Made by a program: the position numbers and the translations under genes
Notes under the pieces: generated by a model
Told to the model about the DNA's origin: nothing
What the model saw: the letters and a program-made list of their open reading frames with translations, nothing else
Databases searched by the model: none
NCBI GenBank assembly: GCA_963682095.1
Contig: OY821765.1
Coordinates: 30,016,164 to 30,080,163, forward strand
Length of the DNA: 64,000 nucleotides
From: Potentilla sterilis
Lineage: Eukaryota; Streptophyta; Magnoliopsida; Rosales; Rosaceae
Direction of reading: 5' to 3'
Part shown: positions 33,332-45,529 of the stretch, in pieces
Layout: every line of letters starts with the position of its first letter
How positions within the stretch are numbered: the first letter of the stretch is position 1

Positions 33332-36300
33332 TGTTGTAGGAAAATGGGAATTAGTCTACTCATTTCATTGATAATCCCCTTTATATAGGGTGAGTATTAC
33401 AACGGTAATAGGAAATACATTAATGACAATAATGACTACATAATTATCTATCGTCCGTTACATTGACGAAGGCACATAATACGTTTTTCTTTCAACACTC
33501 CCCCTTGTGCCGAGTCAGGGGTAACATGGTGCATGTGGTGTTGCCTCATTAAAAACCTTGCCAAGTAACAAAAACCCAATGGGAGAAAATAAAACTTTGG
33601 TCTAAGGAGAAAAAGAGCACAACGCACCTAATACATTTGAAAACAACATGTATGTGCTAGACTCCCCCTGATGTCTGCACCTCCCCCTGATTTTTACATT
33701 AATCATGGGTTTCTCCCTGATTCTTTCATTTGATCAAGAGAGCTTCAGTCTTATTAGCATACTTATGCATTTTCACATGTTTTTCCAAATGTGACTTTGA
33801 GCAATGATTTAGTAACTAAATCTTGCCACATCGTCCTCAGATCCAACTTGATTTACTTTGATCTTGAGGATAAGGTTGTTCATGAACCGAATACATATGA
33901 TCATATTGAACATCAGGTTCACTCGTGGTATGACATTCATATAACAACATAGTCATAACTTCGTCTAGAGTATGGGTGAACCATTAAGAGATTTGAAATT
34001 GATCTGTAATAACAGATTTTCTTATCTCACCTTTAATGCGTTTTTCTTTACGCATAGTTAGCTATGACGTGGATAATTTCTTTATCATGTCACATTCTAT
34101 GTAGAGATTGAATCAGCCCAAATCTTTCATATCTTTAAGTATTTGAAAGAACCAGTTGCGTTGCGTGGGCGCAGAGCTAAACATAGCTTTACAAATTCTC
34201 ATCGAATGAGAGGTCGAGTCCTACATATTGTGTTTAAGTACAATCATACGTGATTGCACTTGTATAGGAATTTCATTTCCCAACACTTCTTCATCATCTT
34301 CCTTTAGATGATAAATGGATCTATTATTAGAGTAAAGACTTCGACTGATCATGGGAATATATGTAGGCCTCACTTTATTCTTTAGAGTGCCTAAGCCGAT
34401 TGATGGATGATCACCATCATTACAGTCCTTGAGTTCCGTTTCAAGACTGTGTATTCCCAAAATCTTTTTCATTCTCAACTTAGGATTTACAGTACACTGA
34501 GTTTCTCTTATTTCATTTAGAGTTTATATATATCCATAATGACAACGCAAGGGCATAATTCATCAATTTCTTTCCAATCAAGTAGTCACTTTAGTGAACG
34601 TTTCAATTTCTTTTGCAAACGTACTCATGTGATCTAGAGTCACTTGATTTGGGTGGATGAAGTCCGTTTAGGATCCTCATGTATATCTCTTAATTTAGAT
34701 CCCCATAGAGATATATGTTTTGATCACTTTTCGTAAGCTGCATGTTCAGTTTTTTGGAAACTACCTAACTGACAAGGTAGTGGAGTGCAATGACATCCAT
34801 TACGAGAGATTGTCTCATCGTAGTCCATTACGAGAGAATATCTCCTCGTAGTCGATTCCAGTGCGTTTTTGAGAGACCTTGCACCATAAGGTGAGTCTGC
34901 ATACTCTTATTCTCATTACGCATTCTAACAAAGATATATTTGATAGGGTTTACATTTGCGGTGTCGGCGTCACCTGCTCAAATACCTATCTCTTTGTTTA
35001 TACTGGATCGCTTCTTTCCATTAGGCCAGTTTACTAAGTTGACATTTTTCAACGAAGTATGGTTCGATAGTAGACTCATTATTCCACGTCCTCATGTACA
35101 CTAGTGTAATGTGTTTGTAGAGATCTCTATACTTTAAGGATTGGTTCTAACATTTGAGGCGTCCCCCAATGATAACCACAATCCATAAATATTCTCATGA
35201 GACGGATTTGAGTATCACTGATCAATAGATCAGGTTGTGCCAAACTTGTTTTCTTCCTTTACACAAGTATGTATCGAACCTAAGGTGGCCTCCCCCTCTT
35301 CCTTGGAGAGCCACGGCCTGTGACACCATTTATGCCACTTATGGCGTCACCATGCCACCATCCATGGTGGCAGTGCAATACCCAATTCCTCTTGGGTGGT
35401 ACCATGTCCTTTTGATAAAACACAATCCTTGCAGGTATATTTGCAGCAGGTTTATATGATCTCGTCACTTTAATGTATAAGATATCTACACACTTTGCTT
35501 TGTGTGATTTTGGGGATCGAGATGAGACACAGTGGGGACAAACCACGACAATTCCTGTCGTTCCACTTGAACATACTTGTTCTTATCTCCCCCTAACGAC
35601 GGGAAGACTGTCTCATCAAAGTGACACACCGCAAATCTAGCGGTGAGGAGATCGCCTGTCAAGGTTTCGACATAGCGGACTATAGCTGGAAGTTCATATC
35701 CAGCATAAATATTTATTCATCTCAATGGACCCATCATTGTGCGCTGTGGCGGCGCAATTTTGGCACATAAAAACATTTAATGGAGCTCAAGGATTGTAGA
35801 TCCGTGTCAATCCAAAAGAGCTCAAGGATTACAAGTTCGTTTGAAATCCTTTAAAATCCTCACACATAGTCACTAGCTATGGTGTAAATTGGTTCAATGA
35901 TGATGGCCATAGATGAAAAAGTAACGCTGCATGCAAAAATTACATAACCTAAAACGGAAGTATTGGTGTGCTTTACCAATATTAAGACTATTACTGTAGT
36001 CGTTTTCCGTGAGACCAATTGGGTTTTTATATAGGAATATGATGTCCATTACAAATCCCATATAATAAGTCATAAAATCATCACACCTACGGAAATTAAC
36101 CCGGCCTAGGTGCTTTGACTTTCTAGCATAAGCAGCATAAATTCTAATTGTGGATGGTGTCATGACACGTGACCAGCGTGTCGACACATCAACCAACACC
36201 ATAAAATATCTATGGTGTCCGCAAGTTGGTTGAATCGATCCACTGAATCCTCTTTTGATTCAATATAACAACATAATGAGAAACTCATGTGTCCTTTGCA

Positions 36301-39108
36301 TATGATGATCTCAATCATAATTGCTTTAACGAATAGGCTTTGAATGATGTACTTTTATCCATAAAATCATGACGGATAGGAGAAGCATAATAAGGTATAA
36401 ATGCATATGCTTGTGCATCAAATATATTATAATGCCACATTGGGGGAGCGGCGGAATTTAGGAATTGAACATACATCTTCAACCCTATATGACAATATTT
36501 GAGGATAAAATGTTCATTGATCGTCCTCAGATTAGTGTGTGAACCATATTCTTCTGGTGTTTGCTTCTATTTATCCAAAAATATGAGTGTCCATAGTAGT
36601 TTCTTTAATGTATGGATCACCATATCAAAACCAATCTATGTCAGAATTCCAAAAGATCATTTTCTTATGACGTTGGATTTAATTAGCGGTTACTTAGAAC
36701 CTACTAAGTTGACATATAATCTTCTCTAATACTCGTTTACATTCGCAGTCATTTAGAGGTAATGCAAATGAGCTCAAATGAATTCTCACTTGTGTCTTTT
36801 TCACATAAAAATCGTGGCGTAAATTTCTTTATAATGTGGAAAACAAAATTCAATTTTCTTTTATCGCATAAATTGTCAATTTGACATATGCTCAATATAT
36901 ACATCGAAACGTAACTCAAGTTCTTTAGAGTAAATCGATGGGTATTGTAATAAAAGGGTATTGTAATCCCAGTTAGGCAAGTGCATTATGAATCCCAAAG
37001 GAACATATATTTAGATTCTTATCACTTTCATTATAGTACTACAGTTCTTCAGTACTATTGTGCTATTTCTGTGATATATTAGTACCATTGTCCTTCAGTA
37101 CTATTATTCTAGGGATCACATGGTGCGTTTCTTTGCCCACAGTTCGTTGTGTCATGCCTATATTATGATATGTTGTTTTACTTTATGCAATACTTTGCAA
37201 AGTTAGATGTAGAAAATTGAATCATGTATATTATGAATAAAATTTGAATAATCTCAATTCCTTTAGAGAAATTTCAAAAAAAATTAACATGCCAACGATT
37301 ACATTTAGTCTTGTCCAATTTAGAGAGAGAAACTTTAAAACCAAAAGTCTAATTTAGGACAAAAAGTCGTATTTAGGCGTAATAGCCTTTATAAGGATAT
37401 CTTGTAAATTTAAAAGTAGACTAACCAAAGTCTATCTTGGATTGAGCAAGATCCTTTTTGCTCTTTTAATAGCTGCAATGATGAGATGTGTCATTTGACA
37501 TATTCTCCCCATATGGTATGTCTTTAGTTGTAAATTCATTTTCGATGTTCTTGTTGGATATTGAAGATACTTTTCCAAAAAATCCACGTACTCGTATGAT
37601 TCTTCATATTTATTGAAAGTCGTAGCTAATTCTTTGCTAGCTTATAATGTACGTATCAATGGTTCATTGAATTACAACAATGGCAGAGTGCTTCACTGCA
37701 CGTGACATATCCCCTATGTCATCTTTTAAAAAATTACATTGTTTCCACTTACTTTTGGATGATTATATGAATTTTACGTCCATGGTAATTACCCTTTGTT
37801 TTAGGGTCGTTGCATTACTTTGCCCAATTTGTTCAAGAATATATATATATATATATATTTTTTTTTTTTCTAAGACCTTACATCGTCATTGCCTTTTGAT
37901 TTAGGGTTGTTGCATTATTTTACAAAATGTGTTCCAGGAAATTTCTTTTTCTCATACCTTACATTGTCATTGCCCTTTGGTTTAGGGTTGTTGCATTATT
38001 TTGCATAATTTGTTTCAGGGAATTTCTTTTCAGACCTTACGTTGTCATTCAAGATATTGAAATTATATATTTAGCTATTTACATAAAGCAGTTCGTATAA
38101 ATATACCATGCTCAAGCCTTTGTTGGCTCAATAGGGGAATTTGGTACTCAAGTTCTTCAGAGCCCAATGTGTCAAAGTCAAACTGTGATGGTTAAACCAT
38201 CTGTAAAATATAGGAAGAATAAAATATATTAGTTTCGCGGTCTATGACATTCACGACAACTAAAATAAACCAATATATTTTATGGAAACCCGATGCTTTG
38301 TGAAATTTCGTTATCACAATAAAATTTTTGATTTTTCCATATTCATTGCATGTAAAGCTAATGAAATTTCATTATCATTGCTTTTTATATAATCAAGAAG
38401 ATATCCATGATGAAAAATTTTTCAAGAAATTAAAATTGGATCTCAAGACCAAAATTTGTAATGGTCATATTTTTCTTACTTCGTGAATATGCTTTATCAC
38501 AATAATTGGTTTGTCCATTTTTATATTGTATTGCTCATGAGATTTGCATTATCATGGCAATGCTCAAATTAAATAACATGTTAAATAAAAACAATTATTT
38601 AACATAATAAAATAGACATATAATGATGCTCAAATTTCATAAATATATGTCATAATATAATAAGATAAGTTTGAGCATTATATCATTAACGATTTAATGA
38701 AAATGATAACGTTAATTAGATCTTACTTGTTAGTTTGCCAAATAAACTGCATATTAATCGATTGCTCGATCTCCGACTCCAAATAGTCGTCACATATTAA
38801 TCGCCGCATCGTAATTGATAAGTCACATAAAAACAAACAATATTCATATGATTAGTCACTTCAATCATATATATTTCACATTTACCATATAAATTAAAAA
38901 AAATTTCATATTTACTATTAAATTCGAAAAACAGTAAATAGTTATATAGTAAATAGTTATACAGTAAATATAAATTACTGTACGGTAATTTTAAAAATTA
39001 ATGACAATAATGACTACATAATTAATGACAATAATGACAATAATGACTACATAATTATCTATCGTCCGTTACATTGACGAAGGCACATAATACGTTTTTC
39101 CTTCAACA
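33332..39108 (-). mobile_element. decayed Ty1/copia element between SRA copies 2 and 3
   Basis: The left LTR (33332-33497) starts TGTTGTAGG and ends TTTCAACA. It is followed by a CTCCCCCTT stretch that reads as a polypurine tract on the minus strand. The same LTR tail (about 39000-39108, ending CCTTCAACA) closes the right side, and AGTTG flanks both ends (33327-33331 and 39109-39113). The right LTR lacks its first part and has a short internal ATGACAATAATGAC duplication. No long frame survives. Short minus-strand pol remnants can be read: DLVTKSL near 33804-33825 (the RNase H tail) and VLVDVSTRWSRV near 36167-36200 (integrase). No primer-binding site was found. The insertion is clearly old. 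Confidence 0.8.
37786..38041. repeat. three imperfect direct repeats inside the decayed copia
   Basis: Three blocks share TTTAGGGTYGTTGCATTAYTTTRC followed by AATTTGTT-like and AATTTC-like sequence, at about 37790, 37890 and 37973. An (AT)n run followed by T-run (37839-37870) has expanded within the first block. Confidence 0.65.
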
Positions 39109-39113
39109 AGTTG

Positions 39114-41194
39114 TGACTTATTATTAAATCTAAAACCAATAAGAGTTGTGACTTGACATCGTAGATCGTAAAGACATAGCAGAATTGAGTGAAATAAAAC
39201 ATAAATAATATGTTATTGAAACTTAAACTAAAGAACACCATAGTGTCAATGCAATGGGATGTATAAAAAAGGGAAGGATATGCCACCACACCAAATTAGC
39301 ATGGTTAGGGTGCAACAAACCCTTTGAATGAAGAACCTAAATTGATAACACCCAAAAGGGTCATTATTACACTGTGACAATAAAATTGGGATCGATTATC
39401 TCATGAGGTGTCTAATTTCTTAAATCAAGAACCGTAAGTTGATGAACAATCACCCTTATAAGAAAAAGCTAAAATTATCTAAACGTCGAAATGAAGGTAA
39501 TTGTAATATCGTGGAAACTGCACCCTAAAAGTAAGTGAGCAAAATGACCCGGCCCAACGGTTCGTACTTGATACACTAGGACAGGCAATTGACTGGGTTT
39601 TGGAGTGTACAAAAGCTACTCCACTTCCATTTTTAGCAGCTCTGCAATTTCGGTGAGTCTCTTTTTTGCTTCTTCGACTCTCCCTTTTCACTCTTTCCTG
39701 CATTTTCGACCTCAACAGATTAAGGGTTTTGTGTTCAAGTTGAGATTTTGGGTGAAAATGAAAAGATAGGGGTTTTATGAATTTGGGAATCAATGGACTA
39801 CTGCATTGTGGAGCTAAACGAAATGGGTTTTCTTTTCTTGCATTCTTGATATGAACATAGAATTGGGTTGTGTTGAAGGTGTGCTTTTGGTTTCATCAAC
39901 AGAGTATTAATGTTTCTTTTGGGGCTCATATTTTGTTCTTTGTTTATTTTTTCTGTAATTTTGGCTGATAATCTGGTATAATTGTCCAGGATTAGTGTAA
40001 GATAAGCATAACTAGTTACTATTGTATAATTATCCATATTTTGTTCATGGGGGTAATTCTGTTCTTTGTTAAGTTTGTTTGCTGATTGTACAGAAGAGTA
40101 CTGTATGTGGGGTTAAGTACTTATATGAGTTTTCGATTCGTATTTTATAGCAAAGTGTCCCACAATGCTTAATTTGAGATCAGACTATATTTTTGTTGAA
40201 GTTGGGGAACCGCCCTTTGTTCTTATAATTACTGTGCCTGTAATTCTGTGTTTCTTTTCTTAGCCGATAGAAGTTGCTTAAGTCTTTGGTTTTAGGCACT
40301 TGACTGGTAAAAAAAGGAAGTGTTAGTTTTGGGGATATAGAAGCACATGTTAAAGCTTATTGTGATCAGATTTAGTTACCATCTTCGTTTAACATATAAA
40401 TCAGTCTGATATAAGTTCTGTTTCTGACAGTAGTCTCTATGTGTCGCAGGTGTTAACAACCTTGTTTCTGCCTAAACCCGGGGGTCTAGTAGATACTTGA
40501 TGAATCCAACTGTCTCCTGCAATCCTGCTCACTAAGGAGAATACCGGGCGGGCCGGCCTTCACCTCTCCGATGCCTAAGTTAGTATAGTTGGAATGTATA
40601 TAACCAAGGCACGTATGTAAGTGGGGAGAGAGACGAGTTACCTCATAAAGAAGGTAGTTGGGGCCCATATATAGGTGGTTGGGGGTAAGGACTGGCCTTA
40701 CTCTTCGATGTGAGACTGATTCCCTTTTGCTTATACTTTCTGAAGCCCTCTTAGGCAGGCTGGCGCTCCCGGCCCCTGGGCTCCTGGAGGCAGGATAGAG
40801 TGCCAGGCCCCGAGGCCAGGTGCTGGTGATCCGGTCCCGACCCTTGGGCCGGGCCCTGATGCGCTTGCCGCGGGTCTGTGGGCCTGCTGTAGCCTCTCTG
40901 CGGCTACTGTCAACAAACCTTTACAATCACAGGCATTGACAACTCCAGATTGCATAGTATTGGTCGTGTCAGCAACGACGCCAGAGTCCTCTGCTTCAAC
41001 AATTCTGTAAGTTCCACATTGTTGGTCATTAACAGAACATATTAATTGGATGATTAGACATTTAAATGAACTGTTGCTATTTTTGGTTTTACTTAATTTG
41101 TTATGTTATACCATTGTGGATAGATGTAGCTTAGTGATTGTGTCTTCGATTCTTAAGCAATTGAGCATTTCATTTGGGGAGCTCGAAACTTGGA
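39114..41194 (+). other. promoter and leader of SRA copy 3
   Basis: From about 39600 the sequence matches the leader of copies 1 and 2: first exon ending AATTTCG|GTGAGT near 39651, TAGCAAAGTGTCCC at 40147, and a leader exon ending CAATTCT|GTAAGT near 41010. It is interrupted by a 445-bp insertion (separate entry). No coding exon seen before the ATG at 41195. Confidence 0.55.
40464..40908. mobile_element. 445-bp GC-rich insertion in the leader of SRA copy 3
   Basis: Compared with the leader of copy 2 (GTGTCAACAGCCTTTACAAT), the leader here is split. GTTAACAACCTT (40452-40463) lies before and GTCAACAAACCT (40909-40920) after a block that is much richer in G and C than its surroundings. The flanks look like a diverged target duplication of 11-12 bp. 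I see no terminal inverted repeats and no TG...CA ends aligned to the block, so the class is undetermined. A 74-codon minus frame inside it has no recognisable domain. Confidence 0.6.
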
Positions 41195-42495
41195 ATGATG
41201 GTTGTAGAAGGGTTGCAGCAGTTGGAATCATCAATAACAGATGAACCGCTAAGCGGTACGCATTCTGAGGAAAGAATGGGGAAATTGTCCTTGGAAAATG
41301 AATATAAGAGACCCAGGGTCTCTGCTGTGCGTGACTTCCCCCCAGGCTGTGGACGTTTTGCTACTTCAGTTGGTACTTCTAATGGCATTGGTACGGACAA
41401 GACTGCGACTGAGAAATATATTCCTCTAAAAAGAGTAGAACCTGTTAGGGACTTCCCACCTAAATGTGGGATGAAAATATCTGTTGAGGCCAGGCCAGGG
41501 CTTTTAAAGAAGTAAAAAAGTCAGAAACAGGTGTTCAAGATGAAGAGTTTCACAACAGTAAATTGAAATTGAATGTTTGCAAAGTGAACAGAGTAATTCC
41601 GAGCTTGAAGCCTGCGTCACATCCTTCCTGGTGGAAGGGAAAAGTGGCCCACAAGTCTAAACCAGTTGGATATATGAGGGAAAGACAAAGAGAGAGACCG
41701 GATTCAAAGCCTCAGCTAGAAAGATCTAAAGATGATTGGAGGACAAAGGTTGGCTCAGAGATTGGAGGACACACTCAAAAGAATATTCATTCAATAGCAG
41801 GGAAGACTACTGCTTCTGGTCAGGCTAGTTCTAGTAGCAACCTTCATGATAAGAACACATATTCCATCCGAAAGAAGGTGACAGATACATTGGGTCAGTT
41901 CAAAGCTATTTGTAGACAACTAGAATATGACAAGTCAAAGGGTGAAACTTCACTCAGAAGGGTCGATTTTCAAGCTGCAAAGATTCTCTAGAATGAAGGA
42001 AAATATATTAATACAGGCAAACAAATCTTGGGACCTGTCCCTGGTATTGAAGTTGGTGATGAATTTCATTACAGGATTGAACTTAATATTGTTGGCTTAC
42101 ATCACCCGACTCAAGGTGGTATAGATTATGCAACTTTTGGTGGGGAGATGCTTGCAACTAGTATTGTCGCTTCTGGGGGATATGCTGATGATTTGCTTAA
42201 TTTACATTCCTTGACTTACACAGGCCAAGGTGGAAATGTGATGCATCCGGATAAGCATCCTGAGGATCAAAAGCTCGAACGGGGAAACCTTGCTTTGAAG
42301 AATAGTATGCTTGCAAAAAGTCCTGTTCGAATGATCCGTGGTTTTGAATTGCCAGATGGAAGAACTAGGAATTATATCTATGATGGACTCTATTTGGTGA
42401 TGAAGTATTGGAAGGAAATGGGGCCTCATGGTAAGCTTGTTTTCAAGTTTCAACTAGACAGAATTGAGGGTCAGAGCTTGCTTCAAAAGAAATAA
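41195..42495 (+). pseudogene. SUVH5/6-like SRA protein copy 3, disrupted
   Basis: The reading frame is colinear with copies 1 and 2 but broken twice. It opens at the ATG at 41195 (MMVVEGLQQLESS) and keeps RVSAVRDFPPGCG and PVRDFPPKCG. It then shifts frame at about 41495-41515 and meets a TAA at 41513-41515. The second frame continues with HPSWWKGKVAHKSKP up to a TAG at 41989-41991, where the paralogues have a Lys codon. The SRA part after that stop is intact to 42495: GIEVGDEFHYRIEL, HHPTQGGIDY, ATSIVASGGYADD, YTGQGGN, GNLALKNS, GKLVFKFQLDRIEGQ. No SET domain follows. With two lesions this copy probably makes no full product. The two changes could also be assembly errors. Confidence 0.85.
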
Positions 42496-44320
42496 TTTTA
42501 GAATCTAGGATCACAACTAGGCATTAACTAGCTCCTTTTTTGGGATAGTTTCATGGTATTTGGCAGTTGTTGCTTGTCAACATCATAACCAACACCAGCT
42601 TATCAGGTAGTGCAAGATAAGGTCCTTTCCTGCCATCTCAGTCTCGTCTCTTGGTGAATGGAGTTTCTGTACCTTTCTTTGCTCCATCCTCACTACTTGT
42701 TGGAAGGTTATTTTCGTATAAGTGTTCTAATTCATAGTACTGTGCTTTTGCCACTGATTTTTGCTGTACTTCTCTTTGACTAAAACAAAACATAAATGTG
42801 TGTAGCTATTGTCATCCCCCATTTCCTTTTCTTATTCTTGGTTGATATCAACAACTGTACCAGTCTTAGCAGTAATTATATTCTAGAGTAACAGAATTCG
42901 CAGAACACTTGAGAATACCAAATTAATCAATTTTATGTTTTTATGGAATTAGGATTACAAATGTAAATCATGCTCGTTTATTTCAAATGAACCATTCACC
43001 AACATATAATAGAATTCAGATTATGTTGCTCGTTTACAGCTTGCGTATACCTAATTTTGAGAGGGAAATTCCAATATTTCAAATAAAATGATGTCTACCA
43101 ATTATGTAACAAGTGCAAGGCAATTGGAATATGAACTAATTCAACCGAAAATCCATTGCCATTTTCATCCCAAGTGTGTGCTGGTCTGCTGGATCTATGA
43201 TAGCTTCCTGGGTTGGTTGCTTATGGATATGAGACAGTGATCTTACTCTTGAGTCTTGACTACATATGGCAATAACGAAGTGCCATAGGGAAATTTGCAG
43301 CTGGCTCAATTGAAGTTGCTGCCCTGCTTTAGTTGCTCACTAATTTGCTGTTGTATGTAATCAATTTACACACAAACGGAAACTTCCCCATCTATGATTT
43401 AGCCGAGCAGAAAACTCATATTCCTACTTGTTAACAAGTTTTTGTTTTCTTCGACTTCGCCTGTAGATTCAAGTTCGATGCCAAAGTCTGCTGCAACGAT
43501 TAGATTAAGGAAGTACTATACTACTATTCGACTCCTTCATCCGAACAGTCTGGTTGTTGGCCTTGGCCATACAAGTTAGGGCTTCACTATCTTTAATTAA
43601 TTTTCTATGTTATACAAAGTACAGTTTAGTTATATTTTTAAATGTAATGGCATACATTTGAAACAGAATGGTAGTTAGCAATTAAGTAGGCGACTCCACA
43701 TCATCATCGTATGGTGATGTTACATGGCAAATCGACACCCGACGTATCCCATCAAACTTATACAAGCTTAGATTAGAACAACTAGTTCTTGCTGATAATC
43801 GTATCCCATCAAGTTGCCTACTGTCCAATCATGCTGCTGAAGAATTGAGTAGTAGTACATTTAACAATATTGTGCTCCCAACAAGCTCTGTGTGAGAGGA
43901 GCCTTTGCAGTTAGTCTATGCAAGGTGATGGAATTATATTTCATAATTTAGGTGTGGCTCAATAATGGAAGTCATGAATTCAGTACTCTATTATTGAAGT
44001 CCTTTCAGTTGTCGAGCTGATCCCTTTTAATGTATATCTTCAATTCTTCATGCATTTAAAGCTACTCTGACAGATTAGGCAAACAATATTATTCTTCACT
44101 CAAGTATTTGTTGAAATGGCTCTGAGGATTTCTAATTGTTTCTGAAATCTGAACTACCATAACCACTATAACACGTATACACATTTATTCATTTTCCAGA
44201 AACTTTTACATGAATTCTGATATCAAATCGAAGTAAAATAATTTTTTTATGAGAAAATCAGTCAAATTGATAGAGTAATGAGACTGAAACAGAAAAATAA
44301 CAGAATGTATTATTTTCGGA
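42496..44320. other. intergenic region
   Basis: 3' flank of SRA copy 3 and AT-rich spacer. I see no gene, RNA gene or clear transposon boundary here. Confidence 0.45.
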
Positions 44321-45470
44321 CTAATTAGGAACTGTGACAATCACTGAGTAAGCACCCTTCTGATCAGCTGAAGGTGGCACTGCCATAACAAGTCCCCCAG
44401 AGATATATCCAAACCAATATGAAACACCAGCCGGCTTATTCCCTTCACGAAACTCGACCTCCTTCGCCCCGAAAACATCCCATCCCGCTTCAGCAATTCC
44501 GTTAAGTTTCGGCTTAGCAAGTCCTTCTTGTCGAAAATTCTCTACCTTGATCGCACTGCAGGATGAGCTGTTGATCTTCACATACAGTTTCCCAAAACCA
44601 AGCTTGTTCTCTGCTTCTTCAACACAATTTTTCAATGCGTCATCGTTCTCCGAATCCACATTCTCAGCTGCAACATTGAAAATCATAGTCTTGCCACATT
44701 TTTTGCTAGGAATAGTGACAAAGATATTTTTGTCAGACTTTCCATTTTTACCAACGTGTTGGAAATTATAAAAGGGTGTAACAGGTAGTTTCTTGTCTGA
44801 AAGCAGATTGTGGTGGATGTTAGCCCATTTCTTGAGAAAGTTTTCTTTGAACATAAGATCTGCAAGAAGAACACTGCAGCTAATTCCTACTGAACTCCCT
44901 CCACACTGAAAATATGTCACCTGAAAAGGAAAAAACATAAAAGAGTTGGAGATGATTCAAAATATTCCAAAGAAAAAAACAAGAAATATACTAACCAAGT
45001 ACCTGAACATAAAAGAGAGGAGAGTACTGAGGACTTTGCTCATCAATAGTTTTCCAAAACACAAGTTCATCTTCTGCATCCTCCCTGCCATCCTTGTAAG
45101 ACAGAAACTCAGCCATAGTCATCGGAGTACGACTTTCGATGAGTCTAACGCCGCTGTCATTTGCCACAATCTCCAGCTCTCCACCATCATTCACACGAAA
45201 ACGGCCAGCAAATAGCGGTTGTTCCAGCAACGCCCTCGAGAGTGACTCCTTGATCCAACCGGCGTGGAGCCAACCTGAGTCCTCTTGGGTTGCTTTTGTG
45301 TAGCATAGAAGGATGTGAAGGCAGTTTTGGAATATTCCCAAACTGATCGGGTCTGCCGCCAACACTTGGCGTGCCGGGCGCGGATCGGTGATCTTGAAGG
45401 GTGTTATAGTCTGAACGGATTCAATGTGTGCTTCTGGGAGGAGCAGGGTGTCACCATTGGAAATTGCCAT
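44321..45470 (-). CDS. BAHD acyltransferase-like protein without the catalytic motifs
   Basis: Two minus-strand exons (45003-45470 and 44321-44920) join in phase 0 and give 355 residues. Exon 1 has the N-terminal BAHD fold signature: LLPEAHIESVQTITPF, then DPISLGIFQNCLHILLCY, SLSRALLEQPLFAGRF and FYVQ. Exon 2 begins VTYFQCGGSSVGISCSVLLAD, the place of the HxxxD active site, but the His is missing (Val-Leu-Leu-Ala-Asp). The DFGWG-like site near residue 303 reads WDVFGAKEVEF. The protein is about 80 residues shorter than the usual 430-450, mostly between these two sites. BAHD enzymes move acyl groups from CoA to alcohols or amines in the cytosol; this one may be non-catalytic or have a different role. 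Start: MAIS at 45470, chosen over the upstream non-ATG extension. A fold-back transposon lies about 60 bases upstream. Confidence 0.8.
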
Positions 45471-45529
45471 TTTGAGAGGAACTGCAAGAAAGCTGTTACC
45501 AAAGGACAATGTAGCACTCTATTAATATA

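Noticed and set aside
35235..35546. Overlapping 74- and 88-codon frames on both strands
   Set aside because: They fall in the decayed copia interior and match no pol motif in frame.
40731..40955. 74-codon minus-strand frame, GC-rich
   Set aside because: Lies in the GC-rich insertion; composition explains the open frame and no domain is visible.
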